Shown here piece by piece: positions 1-8,423 of a stretch of DNA of 64,000 nucleotides. Below the pieces are notes generated by a model. The model had not been told where the DNA came from. It searched no databases and worked only from the letters and a program-made list of their open reading frames with translations. Within the stretch, counting starts at the first letter, position 1; every line of letters begins with the position of its first letter. Source of the stretch: Bacillota bacterium (GTDB taxonomy: Bacteria > Bacillota > Clostridia > Christensenellales > Christensenellaceae); assembly GCA_023408315.1 (NCBI GenBank), contig JAEYKI010000001.1, forward strand, positions 209,414 through 273,413. The letters run 5' to 3'. Both the position numbers and the translations under genes were made by a program.

Positions 1-810
1 TCCAAGTGCGAAAGGCTGCAATTTGAATCCAACATTATATATGTACTGTACGACGGATTCCGTGGTATGTACCGTGGTAATGGGCCCCCCCTGCGTCATT
101 ACATAAATCTGGTCAAACACTTTTAACGAATCAATTGTATTCGTAATAACAACAAAGCTCAAAGTCGGAATTAATTGCGGGATAGTTATCTTCATATGTT
201 GCGTAAAAGTTCCTGCGCCATCTATCTGGGCAGCCTCGTAATACATTTGCGGAATAGCCTGTATGCCTGCCACCAAGATGACCAAACTGATGCCTAAATT
301 CTTCCACACGGTGGTGATAATTACTAAGGGCATTGCCAAATTGGGATCTTTAAGGAATGTAATATCAGAAAACCCCAGGGTTTTAAAAAAATAAGCATAA
401 AGCCCCAGATTGGGATCAAGTAATATAGACCATAATATTCCTATAGCCGTCATAGAACAAACGGCTGGTATAAAAAGCATTGTTCTGCAAAATTTGCGGA
501 AGACTGTGTTTTTGCTTACATAAATCGCAAGAATTAATGAGATCCCCGTTTGCAAGGGAACTACTATCAAAGTAAATATAGATGTATTTAGCAATGAATT
601 CCAAAAACGTGCATCAACAAGCATTTTTTGAAAATTGGCTAAACCGGCAAATGAGCTATTATTAAGAAATATATTTATATTCATAAACCCCATTACAAAG
701 GATATAACGATAGGCAAGATACTAAAAATCAGAATAACGGTGAGCGAAGGTATCAAAAACATATATGGAGTATTCTTGGATTGTCTTAAGGCAGGGAAAA
801 CGTCTCTCAT
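1..810 (-). CDS. ABC sugar permease, MalF/LacF type (partial, runs off the left edge)
   Basis: I translated this directly: an ATG at 810 preceded by GGAG opens an uninterrupted frame to base 1 (270 codons, no stop). The protein has several hydrophobic helices and, near residues 190-210, the EAA loop of binding-protein-dependent permeases (YYEAAQIDGAG, then a KITIPQL segment) that docks on the ATPase. It is followed by an LKVFDQIYVMTQGGP stretch typical of carbohydrate permeases of the MalF class. It lies downstream of the binding-protein gene and abfA, so it probably imports arabinose-containing oligosaccharides released by extracellular enzymes. The partner MalG-type permease would be expected just beyond base 1. 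The ATPase is not seen; such systems in Firmicutes often share an MsmK-type ATPase. Confidence 0.93.
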   Translation of the reverse strand, partial: MRDVFPALRQSKNTPYMFLIPSLTVILIFSILPIVISFVMGFMNINIFLNNSSFAGLANFQKMLVDARFWNSLLNTSIFTLIVVPLQTGISLILAIYVSKNTVFRKFCRTMLFIPAVCSMTAIGILWSILLDPNLGLYAYFFKTLGFSDITFLKDPNLAMPLVIITTVWKNLGISLVILVAGIQAIPQMYYEAAQIDGAGTFTQHMKITIPQLIPTLSFVVITNTIDSLKVFDQIYVMTQGGPITTVHTTESVVQYIYNVGFKLQPFALG

Positions 811-869
811 AAGTAAATCTCCATTCCAGAATCAGCCAGCAGAAGTCCACGGGTACTTTCACTCATTGG

Positions 870-899
870 TGCATCATGCAGTAAAAACTGCATGATGCA
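870..899 (-). promoter_or_regulatory. Intercistronic stem-loop after binding-protein gene
   Basis: A perfect 13-bp inverted repeat (870-882 with 887-899, loop AAAA) sits between the sugar-binding lipoprotein gene and the permease gene. No U-run follows on the minus strand, so it is not a canonical terminator. By analogy with other binding-protein operons it probably protects the 3' end of the upstream message or reduces readthrough, giving more binding protein than permease. Confidence 0.6.
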
Positions 900-919
900 T
901 CCAAATAGAATCAGAAGTA

Positions 920-2263
920 TCAATTATTGGCTGCAAGTATCTCGTTTATCTTATCATCGCATATCTTCAAAGCGTCGGCAGGGCTTACTTTGCCCGAATA
1001 AACGGATTCCAGCATTGCCCAAATGGCGTCATCGTTAATTGTGGTGACAGCTGTAAAGGCATCGGGATTATACGAACGTCCCAAGGCAGCCAGTGCAGGA
1101 TCAGAAATCTCTTTCTGTACCGAATCAGCCTTTATGTCCGCATCGTTAAACAGTGAGTTCTTCCAAACCGGGAATCCTTCCTGAATGCTCCATTTCTTGG
1201 AGATTTCATCGGACATCCAGTACTTAATGAATTCATAAGCCGCCTTCTGTTCAGCATCAGACGCCGTAGTGGGTACAACAAAGCCAATCTCACCGGTAAT
1301 CTGCTGCTGCCTCGCCAAGCCTTTCGGAATAGCCGCGAAACCAAAGTTTATGTTCTTGGATTTCAGTCCTCCAATCATCCAGGGCCCGCTCATTTCCATA
1401 CCCAATTTGCCGCTCAGCATCAGGTTGTCAATATCCGCACCGGTTGCGCCCGCCGGGCTGACTTTCTTGTTTATAACAAGATCCTGCATCCAGGTTAGTG
1501 TTTTGAGATTCTCGGCAGAGTTAATCAGAGATTTCTTGGTTTTTGCATCCCATAGTTCTCCACCGTTATTCCAGAAGAAAGACGTCCAATACTCTGGATG
1601 GGCTTTTACAGCCAAACCAAGCCCGAACTGACCGTTCTCGGCGTCAGTCAGTTTTTGTGCAAAAGCAGCCATTTCCTCCAAAGATGAAGGAGGGGTATTG
1701 GCATCAAGCCCGGCTTTGGTAAACAAGTCTTTATTCCAGATCAGGTAATTCTGGTTATACTGCATAGGCAGAGCATAATATTTGCCGCCAAACTTTCCTG
1801 CGTCCAAAACGCTGGTAACATAGTCGCTTTCTTTAAGGCCGGTAACAGACCAGAAATCATCAAGGGGCTTAAGAGTATCGTTGGCCAGATAACCCGGGAT
1901 GGTATCGCCAATCAGCAAAGCAAAGCCAGGGCCGCTTTTTGTCGCAATTGCCGGCGGCAGTTTTTGGGCTAATACATCCCACGCCATAACATCCATTTTG
2001 ATCTCAATTTTGCCGGCGTTGGCCTTGTTGAAGTCATCAACAATCTGTTTTAAAAAGTCACCGTCCGGCCCTGTAAAACCATTCCAGAAAGTCAGAGTCA
2101 CCGGTTCCGAGGCGGAATTGGCGCTGGCACTTTGCGGCTCGGCGGTGCTGGCACTCGGCGCTGCGGTGCTTGCGGCCTGCGACGGAGTAGGCTGTGCAGC
2201 ACATCCAACCGCTAGCAGCAGTACCAGTGTCAGTAATAGGACTATACCAAGGGTCTTTTTCAT
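920..2263 (-). CDS. ABC sugar-binding lipoprotein (family 1 extracellular solute-binding protein)
   Basis: The 447-aa protein begins with a lipoprotein signal peptide (MKKT, hydrophobic core, lipobox AVGC at about residues 18-21) and an S/A/P-rich linker. The mature domain follows the pattern of maltose/arabinan-type binding proteins: VTLTFWNGFTGPDG at its start, a YALPMQYNQNYLIWNKDLF segment and PWMIGGL. It would capture oligosaccharides at the outer face of the membrane and deliver them to the permease encoded next. GGAGGATGAAAG precedes the ATG. It lies between abfA and the permease gene on one strand, so an arabino-oligosaccharide ligand is inferred from context rather than sequence. Confidence 0.93.
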   Translation of the reverse strand: MKKTLGIVLLLTLVLLLAVGCAAQPTPSQAASTAAPSASTAEPQSASANSASEPVTLTFWNGFTGPDGDFLKQIVDDFNKANAGKIEIKMDVMAWDVLAQKLPPAIATKSGPGFALLIGDTIPGYLANDTLKPLDDFWSVTGLKESDYVTSVLDAGKFGGKYYALPMQYNQNYLIWNKDLFTKAGLDANTPPSSLEEMAAFAQKLTDAENGQFGLGLAVKAHPEYWTSFFWNNGGELWDAKTKKSLINSAENLKTLTWMQDLVINKKVSPAGATGADIDNLMLSGKLGMEMSGPWMIGGLKSKNINFGFAAIPKGLARQQQITGEIGFVVPTTASDAEQKAAYEFIKYWMSDEISKKWSIQEGFPVWKNSLFNDADIKADSVQKEISDPALAALGRSYNPDAFTAVTTINDDAIWAMLESVYSGKVSPADALKICDDKINEILAANN

Positions 2264-2359
2264 TCTTTCATCCTCCTTTTTTTGCGGAATGATCCGAACT
2301 TTATGGCCAATTTAAATATTATCAAGTACGGATTGAGGCTCCGCATTACCTCAAATCGC

Positions 2360-2400
2360 AAAATAATCTAAACAGCTCAAATTCTAAAATAATCTAAACA
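2360..2400. repeat. Short direct repeat covering the abfA stop
   Basis: The 15-mer AAAATAATCTAAACA occurs at 2360-2374 and again at 2386-2400, 26 bp apart. The second copy contains the abfA UAG stop. It looks like a small tandem duplication at the 3' end of the gene; no function is evident. Confidence 0.6.
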
Positions 2401-3884
2401 ATTTTAATTCTGATCACGTTCCATGAAAGCTTAGGGATGATGGTGCTGAAATCACTTTTTATTTCTTTGGTTTCCTGTATCAGTCTTGGCGTTACGGCCG
2501 ATTTATTTTCAAACGTGTTGATTGCATTTTTATCGCCCCCGTCAAGACAACTATGCATTTCTATTTGTCCTTTTCCGAATGACTTTATTTGTAATTCTAT
2601 ATTGATATCTTCCGATTCATCAATGTTTAAAACAAAAACATTCAGCATCTCATGCTCAATATCGTAAATAACGCTTATTGACAATAGAGGTGTATCTCCA
2701 TGTTTTGTTTCAATGGTTTTTATTTTACAAATCGGTTTTATGACCATTCCTCTTCCGAATTGTGAAATATCCCTAAAAGGATAATAAATGGTTTGCTTAA
2801 AAACACCGCCATTTTTGCGAGTAAATATGGGCGCGATAACATTGACAAGCTGTGCAAGACAGGCTATTTTCACACGGTCCGCATTGTTAAGCAATGTAAT
2901 ACCCAAACCCGCGAATACCAGTGCGTCCAGCAGGCTGTATCGGTCTTCCAATATATCAGGCGCTTCAATCCAATTCCTTCTGATCTGCTTTTGCTGATAC
3001 CATACGTTCCATTCGTCAAATGACAGATTAACCGTTTTTTTGCTCCTTTTAAGAGCCTTCACATAATCTGTTGTCGCTTTTACTGCGTGAATGAACCGGT
3101 CCATATCAATAAACGAGGCGAGAAAGTCAAGATCATTACCCAAATTTTCGTAATACATATGCAACGAGAGGTAATCTGTTTCTTCATAGGTATGCTCAAG
3201 GACAATTCGGTCCCATTCAGGAAAAGTTGGCATCTGGGATGTAGAACTGCCACAGACGATAAATTTCAGTGTTTCATCAATACTTTTCATCATCTTAATA
3301 GTCTGCCAAGCTTTATGCCCATATTCTTGAGCAGTCAACCCGCAGGTCTGCCAAGGCCCGTCCATCTCATTGCCAATACACCATAATTTTATGTTGTAGG
3401 GATCCTTATGCCCGTTTTTGGCGCGGAGGTCCGACCAATAGGTTCCTCCCCTAAAATTACAGTACTCAACAAGATTTGCAGCAGTTTGTGGCGTTCCGGT
3501 TCCCATGTTAACACCGCACATAATCTGTGTTCCGGCAATCCGGCTCCAATCATAAAATTCATCAATACCAAATTGGTTTGACTCAATCGTTTTCCAGGCC
3601 AGATCCAGACGCCTGGGCCTTTCATTACGGGGCCCAATACCATCTTCCCAATTATATCCCGATAAAAAATTGCCTCCAGGGTACCTGACTGATGTAACTT
3701 TTAAATCTTTTATTAATTGCAAAACATCCGTTCTGAAGCCGTTTTCATCTGCAGACGGATGGCCCGGCTCATAGATGCCGGTGTACACAGCCCGCCCTAA
3801 ATGTTCTATAAATGAGCTAAACAATAGATCGTCAATTTCGGCATACGTGTAGTCTTTTTCCAGCTGAATTGTTTCATTTTTCAC
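2394..3884 (-). CDS. abfA: GH51 alpha-L-arabinofuranosidase
   Basis: This enzyme removes terminal alpha-L-arabinofuranosyl residues from arabino-oligosaccharides, normally in the cytoplasm (no signal peptide is visible). I chose a GTG start at 3884 because a GGGGGGG ribosome site precedes it and the N-terminus (VKNETIQLEKDYTYAEID) then matches usual GH51 length (496 aa). An ATG at 3926 would add 14 unlikely residues and sit inside the operator. With this start the acid/base is E173 (WCIGNEMDGPW) and the nucleophile E291 (LSFDEWNVWY), close to the spacing known for the family; SSFIEHLGRAVY and VRYPGGNF are further GH51 landmarks. It ends with UAG followed by non-family sequence, so UAG is a true stop here. 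It heads an operon with the importer. Confidence 0.95.
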   Translation of the reverse strand: MKNETIQLEKDYTYAEIDDLLFSSFIEHLGRAVYTGIYEPGHPSADENGFRTDVLQLIKDLKVTSVRYPGGNFLSGYNWEDGIGPRNERPRRLDLAWKTIESNQFGIDEFYDWSRIAGTQIMCGVNMGTGTPQTAANLVEYCNFRGGTYWSDLRAKNGHKDPYNIKLWCIGNEMDGPWQTCGLTAQEYGHKAWQTIKMMKSIDETLKFIVCGSSTSQMPTFPEWDRIVLEHTYEETDYLSLHMYYENLGNDLDFLASFIDMDRFIHAVKATTDYVKALKRSKKTVNLSFDEWNVWYQQKQIRRNWIEAPDILEDRYSLLDALVFAGLGITLLNNADRVKIACLAQLVNVIAPIFTRKNGGVFKQTIYYPFRDISQFGRGMVIKPICKIKTIETKHGDTPLLSISVIYDIEHEMLNVFVLNIDESEDINIELQIKSFGKGQIEMHSCLDGGDKNAINTFENKSAVTPRLIQETKEIKSDFSTIIPKLSWNVIRIKIV

Positions 3885-3920
3885 GCAAGCCCCCCCCTGT
3901 TTCGCCCTGTAAATAGATTT

Positions 3921-3954
3921 GTACACGTGTCCACAGCATGCGTACTCGTGTACG
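3921..3954. promoter_or_regulatory. Candidate LacI-type operator pair of abfA
   Basis: Two palindrome-like sites lie just downstream of the abfA -10 element: GTACACGTGT (3921-3930, core ACACGTGT fully symmetric) and CGTACTCGTGTACG (3941-3954, arms CGTAC/GTACG). Together they also form an inverted repeat, 9 of 10 positions matching between 3921-3930 and 3944-3953. A central CG is usual for LacI-family operators. Binding here would block initiation or early elongation; the LacI-type gene at 4136 is the obvious candidate regulator. Confidence 0.6.
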
Positions 3955-3960
3955 CAATTT

Positions 3961-3989
3961 ATATTAGACTATTTTCTACTTATTGTCAA
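3961..3989 (-). promoter_or_regulatory. Sigma-A promoter of abfA operon
   Basis: On the minus strand TTGACA (3984-3989) and TAATAT (3961-3966) are separated by exactly 17 bp. This is a near-consensus promoter directly upstream of the operator pair and abfA. Confidence 0.7.
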
Positions 3990-4075
3990 TAGCATAATAT
4001 ATTTGGATTTTAATAATTTTTTTATTTTATGGGGTGGCTAAAAATGTAAAGGCGGCTATTATGTTTCTCAAAGTA

Positions 4076-4104
4076 TTGATTATAGGTTAACAATTATGTA
4101 AAAT
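4076..4104 (+). promoter_or_regulatory. Promoter of LacI-type regulator gene
   Basis: TTGATT (4076-4081), 17 bp spacer, TAAAAT (4099-4104), about 30 bp upstream of the regulator start. Confidence 0.5.
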
Positions 4105-4135
4105 TAAGATATTTATTAATAAAAGGTAGATGTTT

Positions 4136-5128
4136 ATGAGTATTACTTCAAAACAAATTGCGGAACTTTGCGGCGTATCCCGGACAACGGTTGACAGGGC
4201 CCTCAATAATAAGCCACGTATCAGTAAAAAAACAAAAGCAAAAATATTAAAAGTTGCCAAGGAGTATAGTTATCGCCCTGCCCTGCTTGCAAGAAGCTTG
4301 GTAAAGGGCCGCACGTTCTGTATTGGTGTGGTCGTGTTCGATGTCAGAAACCATTATTTTTCCCAGATGTTAAGCTCAATTGAATTGTCATGCAAAGCAA
4401 ACGGCTATGTTGTCTATTTTTCTATGCATGAAAAGGATAACGGCGTGGAGATTGAACTTATCAAGAATCTGGTTGATAGAAAAGTGGACGGATTAATCTT
4501 ATGCCCCGTTAATAAAGGCCCTGAATTTGAAAGCTTTGTCAGCAGCCTGGATATCCCAACGATAATCATCGGGAATAAAATCAGTGAGCATATACCATGC
4601 GTCTGCATTGATGAGAAAATGGCGGCCCAGGAAGCCACAAGCTTCATCATCAGTAAGGGATATAAGCGTATTTGTTTTGTTTGTCCGCCTCTGGCTGATC
4701 AAGCAAATGAAAACATTTATACGCACGAGCAACGTTTGCTTGGATTTCAGGATACTATTCATTTGCATAAAGATGTTGAAGGGGTCGTTTTGGGAGATTG
4801 GGGATTCCTTGAAAAGTCTATTGATATTGCCAAAAATCCGTCTATAAAGACTGCTTTCTTTTGTTCGGGAGATATTTATGCGCTGCAGATTCTTAAAGAA
4901 TTCAGATTAAGGGGATATTCAATCCCCAAACAGTTTGGATTAATGGGGTTTGATAATATTGATATGTTGGATTATATCCTGCCACCGTTAACCACAGTTA
5001 AAAATTCTGTTGAAGAAGTTGCAAAAAAATCGGTTGAACAATTGTTAAAGCTCATTTCACACGAGGAAATAGCATCAAACGAATTTGTTCCATATGAAAT
5101 AGTGTATGGGGATACTATCATAGATTAA
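4136..5128 (+). CDS. LacI-family transcriptional regulator
   Basis: The N-terminus carries a LacI helix-turn-helix and hinge (ITSKQIAELCGVSRTTVDRAL at residues 3-23, then RPALLARSLVKGR). It is followed by a periplasmic-binding-protein-like effector domain (IGVVVFDVRNHYFSQML, then FVPYEIVYGDT at the C-terminus), 330 aa in all. I preferred the ATG at 4136 over 4130 because AAAAGGTAG ends at 4129, which leaves no room for the earlier start. The gene is divergent from abfA, with operators between them, so it likely represses abfA and the importer until an arabinose-derived sugar binds. The ligand is inferred from context only. Confidence 0.92.
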   Translation: MSITSKQIAELCGVSRTTVDRALNNKPRISKKTKAKILKVAKEYSYRPALLARSLVKGRTFCIGVVVFDVRNHYFSQMLSSIELSCKANGYVVYFSMHEKDNGVEIELIKNLVDRKVDGLILCPVNKGPEFESFVSSLDIPTIIIGNKISEHIPCVCIDEKMAAQEATSFIISKGYKRICFVCPPLADQANENIYTHEQRLLGFQDTIHLHKDVEGVVLGDWGFLEKSIDIAKNPSIKTAFFCSGDIYALQILKEFRLRGYSIPKQFGLMGFDNIDMLDYILPPLTTVKNSVEEVAKKSVEQLLKLISHEEIASNEFVPYEIVYGDTIID

Positions 5129-5280
5129 AACTTTAAACTCAAGAAGCGGGCGGACGAAATAAGGAAAAACAATACCAATGCCGGTAAACTTCAGTATTGC
5201 TCCGGCACAATTCAGCCTGTCATCTGTCGAAAAAACAGACTTGAACTTGGCAGACCTGCAGAGCTGCCTGTTGAAATTTA

Positions 5281-6054
5281 TCAGGCCTCCCGCATGATGC
5301 GGCATGCCATTTTAAAAAGAATATCCGTTACAATGCTAAGGACGGCTATAATTCCCATGCAAACAATGATAATATGCGTTTGTCCCAGCATCCGCCCGTC
5401 AGACATAACCGCCCCAATCCCAATGTTTACGCCGGTCAGCTCACCCAGCACCAGATACGCCCAGCTTATCCCCAAACCCAGCCGCAGTCCTACGGTAACG
5501 CCGGAAAAAGACAGCGGAAAAATCACATACCTAAACATTTGGGGCCTTGTTGCGCCAAATACCCTTGCCACAGAAATATACTTGTCGTCTATCTCATGGG
5601 CGCTGTGCGCGGTATTCATGTATATCGGGAAAAACGCTGCAAGAGAGATCAAAAACAATGTGTTGCTCTCCCCAACACCAAACCAGACGATTGCAACCGG
5701 AAGCCATGCGATTCCCGGAATAGAGCGTATCAGCATAATAAACGGATTGATTACGCGGTAAACACACTGCACTCTGCCCGAAAGATATCCCAGAGGAAGC
5801 CCCAAAGCCGCTGCCGTCAAAAAACCTGTTGCCACTCTTGCCGTGCTGCTTAAAACGTGTTGCAGCAACAGGCCCGAATAAGCGGTTTCATTCGGCGGGC
5901 CAATTGCGAAATCAGCCAAAAATCCAAAAACTTTCTGGGGCGGCGGCAGAATATAAGCCGGCACACTTTTTGTTTCACATACAAGGTACCACGCCAAAAT
6001 GACTCCCACCGGAAGAATAAGCCCCAAAAAATCAGGCTTTTTTGTTTTTTTCAT
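5281..6054 (-). CDS. ABC permease, NitT/TauT/SsuC-type
   Basis: This 257-aa integral membrane protein has five to six hydrophobic segments and the SsuC/TauC-class cytoplasmic loop (RVFGATRPQMFRYVIFPL) that contacts the ATPase; FGVGESNTLFLISLAAFFP is another family hallmark. Its ATG (6054) overlaps the stop of the upstream binding-protein gene (TGATG), so the two are translationally coupled. It is the last gene of the long methylamine/pyrrolysine strand. No ATPase of this family follows it or occurs anywhere in the window, which is unusual. The substrate is unknown: family members import taurine, sulfonates, nitrate, bicarbonate or thiamine precursors. Confidence 0.9.
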   Translation of the reverse strand: MKKTKKPDFLGLILPVGVILAWYLVCETKSVPAYILPPPQKVFGFLADFAIGPPNETAYSGLLLQHVLSSTARVATGFLTAAALGLPLGYLSGRVQCVYRVINPFIMLIRSIPGIAWLPVAIVWFGVGESNTLFLISLAAFFPIYMNTAHSAHEIDDKYISVARVFGATRPQMFRYVIFPLSFSGVTVGLRLGLGISWAYLVLGELTGVNIGIGAVMSDGRMLGQTHIIIVCMGIIAVLSIVTDILFKMACRIMREA

Positions 6055-6986
6055 CACTGTATAAACCTCAAATCAAACAGCGCTTCCACATCAGGAATTT
6101 TAGGGATCATTTGAAGTTCATACATCTCCTCGGCCAATTTTTTAGTCCTGCTTATAAATGCATCATCAATCTCATAGAAAAGCTCCATATTATCGGCGGA
6201 TTTCTGCAAAACGCTCATTTCCGTTCCAAACCCAGCCGCGCTTTCAAACCATTTGTCCTTGTTTTCCGTTAAATACTCCGTGGACTTTATGTGCATATCC
6301 ACTAATTTCCGTATCCTTTCAGGGTTCTTTTGGGCCTGCTCTTTTGTGGTGATCATCGCGGCATTAATCGTGCCAATACTCTCATCAAAATAGGGATAGC
6401 TTAAAATCTTTCCGTAGCCCTCAAGCTCCGCGATGGAAGGATACGGCTCGCCGCTTAAAAAAGCGTCTATATCTCCCTTTGCCAAGGCCTGTCCCATATC
6501 AAAAAAATCAATGCGCACTAATTCCACGTCCTTTTCAGGATCTATGTTGTTTTGCCTTAAAACATTCAGCAAAAGAATATGATGCATCGTGCCGGGAACA
6601 TACGCAATTTTTTTGCCGCGCAAATCGCTTTCGCTTTCAATTCCAGAATCGCGTCCAACCACCAGCGCCGAACATTTGTTGCACATACCCGCCACTATAA
6701 CAATGGGTTCATCTGCCGCCGCCGCGGCAATAGCCGTTACCATAGTAGTCCCGCACATATCAAGGCTGCCCGCAAGCAGCGCGGTTTTTTGGTCGCCGGG
6801 ATTGGTAAAAGGAAGAACCTCCACGCCGGCATTTCCGGCAAACTGCTGGTAAAAGAAAGGCTGAATCGTCTGCGCCGTTTTCCATGTGCCCACCTTAAAA
6901 CTCTCCTGAACAAAAGTGGATGGCTGCCCGCACGCGGATAGAAAAAAAACAACTGCAGCCAAAAACAGCGTGCAAATTTTCTTCAT
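6054..6986 (-). CDS. ABC substrate-binding lipoprotein, NMT1/SsuA-like
   Basis: A lipoprotein signal (MKKICTLFLAAVVFFLSACG, lipobox LSAC) precedes a type-2 periplasmic binding fold: FTNPGDQKTALLAGSLDMC, a KKIAYVPGTMHHILL strand-turn and LAKGDIDAFLSGEPYPS are typical of the NMT1/THI5-SsuA group. It would bind a small organic ligand outside the cell for the coupled permease. The ATG overlaps the radical SAM gene stop (TAATG), with GGGAG upstream. Its placement behind PadR and a radical SAM gene in the methylamine island hints at a nutrient linked to that pathway, but nothing in the sequence identifies the ligand. Confidence 0.9.
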   Translation of the reverse strand: MKKICTLFLAAVVFFLSACGQPSTFVQESFKVGTWKTAQTIQPFFYQQFAGNAGVEVLPFTNPGDQKTALLAGSLDMCGTTMVTAIAAAAADEPIVIVAGMCNKCSALVVGRDSGIESESDLRGKKIAYVPGTMHHILLLNVLRQNNIDPEKDVELVRIDFFDMGQALAKGDIDAFLSGEPYPSIAELEGYGKILSYPYFDESIGTINAAMITTKEQAQKNPERIRKLVDMHIKSTEYLTENKDKWFESAAGFGTEMSVLQKSADNMELFYEIDDAFISRTKKLAEEMYELQMIPKIPDVEALFDLRFIQ

Positions 6987-7948
6987 TATACTTCTCCCTG
7001 TATATAATTCTGATTTTCAAACCATTCTTTTGCGTTTTTGCAGGTAAAGCCTTTCCAGGGCGTTTCCCACCGCCCGCCGTCCCTTGGAATGGCGCCGCTT
7101 TCAATCACCGTTACGTTGGCTCCAAACGCAAAGGCTTTTTCACTTGCCGGGTGAACGCATATATCCTCCACAATGTCCGCGCAGGCCAACCGCGTCACGG
7201 CAATGATATGCGCCATACGGTCGTCCGAAATCTGCGGCGTATCTCCCAGAGGCGTGCCGGTTACGGGAATGCGGGCCATGGCTCCCGAAACTTTTGTTTT
7301 GCATTCCAAAACGGTGCAGATTATATCCGCTATTTCTTCGTTGGTATGCTCCGTGCCTATCGGTTCTGCCAAAAACACCAGATTCATTGCGGAATCCCGC
7401 ACCGCATGCAGTGTATTCAGCCGTATTTGGGGCTCGAAGCGGGTTTGCCTGCCCTCCCCCAAACGAAGGGAGTGGTATATAAAATCACAACCGGCGCTTG
7501 ACAGCTTGGCGGCAGCCGATGCGTCAATCTCTCCAATATTCAGGCCCAGCTCATACGCGCCGGGCACAAGCCTTTTTACCTTGCCAATCAGAGCGCACAG
7601 CGCGTCAATGCTGTAAAATTCCGTTGTTCGCAATACCACCCAGCGGATGCCGTCCAGGGAGTAATCGCGCACACGGCATATCACCTCGTCCTCCGGGAGT
7701 TCGTATTCGTTTTTCACAAGCCCCCATTCTTTTCCCAGGGAACAAAAATCACAATTCATTTCGCAAGGCTTATAATCCAGCCCAATCGCGCCCCAAAGAT
7801 AATAACGGTTGTTTGTAATTGCGGCAGCCACCTCACGCGCGGCACTGCCCAAATAGGCCGCATACTCTCCGGCAAGGCTCAGAAGCGATATAATTTCTCC
7901 GCGGCTCAGCCTTTCACCCTTTAGCGCCTTTGTTTTTGCGCTGTCCAC
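6986..7948 (-). CDS. Radical SAM enzyme, biotin-synthase-like (not PylB)
   Basis: The 320-aa protein has a CxxxCxxC cluster motif (KPCEMNCDFCSLG, about residue 68), which binds the [4Fe-4S] cluster used to cleave S-adenosylmethionine. A BioB/ThiH-like barrel follows (LGLNIGEIDASAAAKLSSAG, FLAEPIGTEHTNEEI, FGANVTVIESGAIPRD). I chose a GTG start at 7948 overlapping the padR UAG (TAGTG). It is clearly distinct from PylB at 12187 and its product is unknown. Coupling to a binding protein and permease suggests it modifies, or makes a compound from, an imported molecule. It could instead serve cofactor synthesis for the corrinoid system. Confidence 0.85.
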   Translation of the reverse strand: MDSAKTKALKGERLSRGEIISLLSLAGEYAAYLGSAAREVAAAITNNRYYLWGAIGLDYKPCEMNCDFCSLGKEWGLVKNEYELPEDEVICRVRDYSLDGIRWVVLRTTEFYSIDALCALIGKVKRLVPGAYELGLNIGEIDASAAAKLSSAGCDFIYHSLRLGEGRQTRFEPQIRLNTLHAVRDSAMNLVFLAEPIGTEHTNEEIADIICTVLECKTKVSGAMARIPVTGTPLGDTPQISDDRMAHIIAVTRLACADIVEDICVHPASEKAFAFGANVTVIESGAIPRDGGRWETPWKGFTCKNAKEWFENQNYIQGEV

Positions 7949-8331
7949 TAATTCTTTTCCTGACAAAACGGCCACCCTCCTGTGCTTTCGTTTACAGCGC
8001 CAATTAATTTGCTGATGCTGTCCCTGTAACGGCGCAGTGTCTCGCCCCAATTTTCCAGGCAACGCTTTCCCTTTTCGGTTATCTGATAGACTCGTTTGGC
8101 ATACGCCACGTCTTCGGTATTCCATTCGGACGCAAGCAGGCCCGATTCTTCCATTTTTTTAAGCATGCGGTACAACCCCGTGGGGTCTATGCCATTAAAA
8201 TCAAAAAAATCACATTCAGCCAGTTTTTTGCAGATGGAAAAACCGTGGAGCGGCTCGCGGCTTAACAATACCAGAACAGCCGGCTGCGTAAACCGTTCCA
8301 AAAACGAACCTTTACAAGCGCACTTCTCCAA
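7948..8331 (-). CDS. PadR-family regulator
   Basis: About 127 aa with a PadR winged helix: FTQPAVLVLLSREPLHGFSI, FNGIDPTGLYRMLKKMEESG and YQITEKGKRCL. I chose a TTG start at 8331, 8 nt after AGGAGG (8340-8345). A longer reading from a TTG at 8415 lacks a ribosome site and would place the promoter and MocR box inside the gene. It ends in UAG overlapping the next start codon. PadR proteins respond to small molecules, often phenolics or drugs; the effector here is unknown. It heads the padR-radical SAM-importer block, whose promoter carries the box shared with the methylamine genes. Confidence 0.85.
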   Translation of the reverse strand: MEKCACKGSFLERFTQPAVLVLLSREPLHGFSICKKLAECDFFDFNGIDPTGLYRMLKKMEESGLLASEWNTEDVAYAKRVYQITEKGKRCLENWGETLRRYRDSISKLIGAVNESTGGWPFCQEKN

Positions 8332-8364
8332 CGCCAAGACCTCCTCTGCTATTAGATATACTCT

Positions 8365-8423
8365 ATTATATAGGCATGAATCTGGTTTAACAGAAACACT
8401 TAAAGGTTTTTTCAAGTGACAGT
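8365..8423 (-). promoter_or_regulatory. padR promoter with ACTGTCACT box
   Basis: On the minus strand a TATAAT (8365-8370) lies about 20 bp upstream of the padR AGGAGG. ACTGTCACT (8415-8423) starts 53 bp upstream of it and is followed by TGAAAAAAC, as in the mtmC promoter. The box overlaps the 3' end of the preceding gene. A second half-site is only weakly recognisable. Confidence 0.6.

Noticed and set aside
2394..3884. Pyrrolysine at the abfA UAG
   Set aside because: The protein is complete at the UAG by family length, and the frame beyond is short, low-complexity and unlike GH51.
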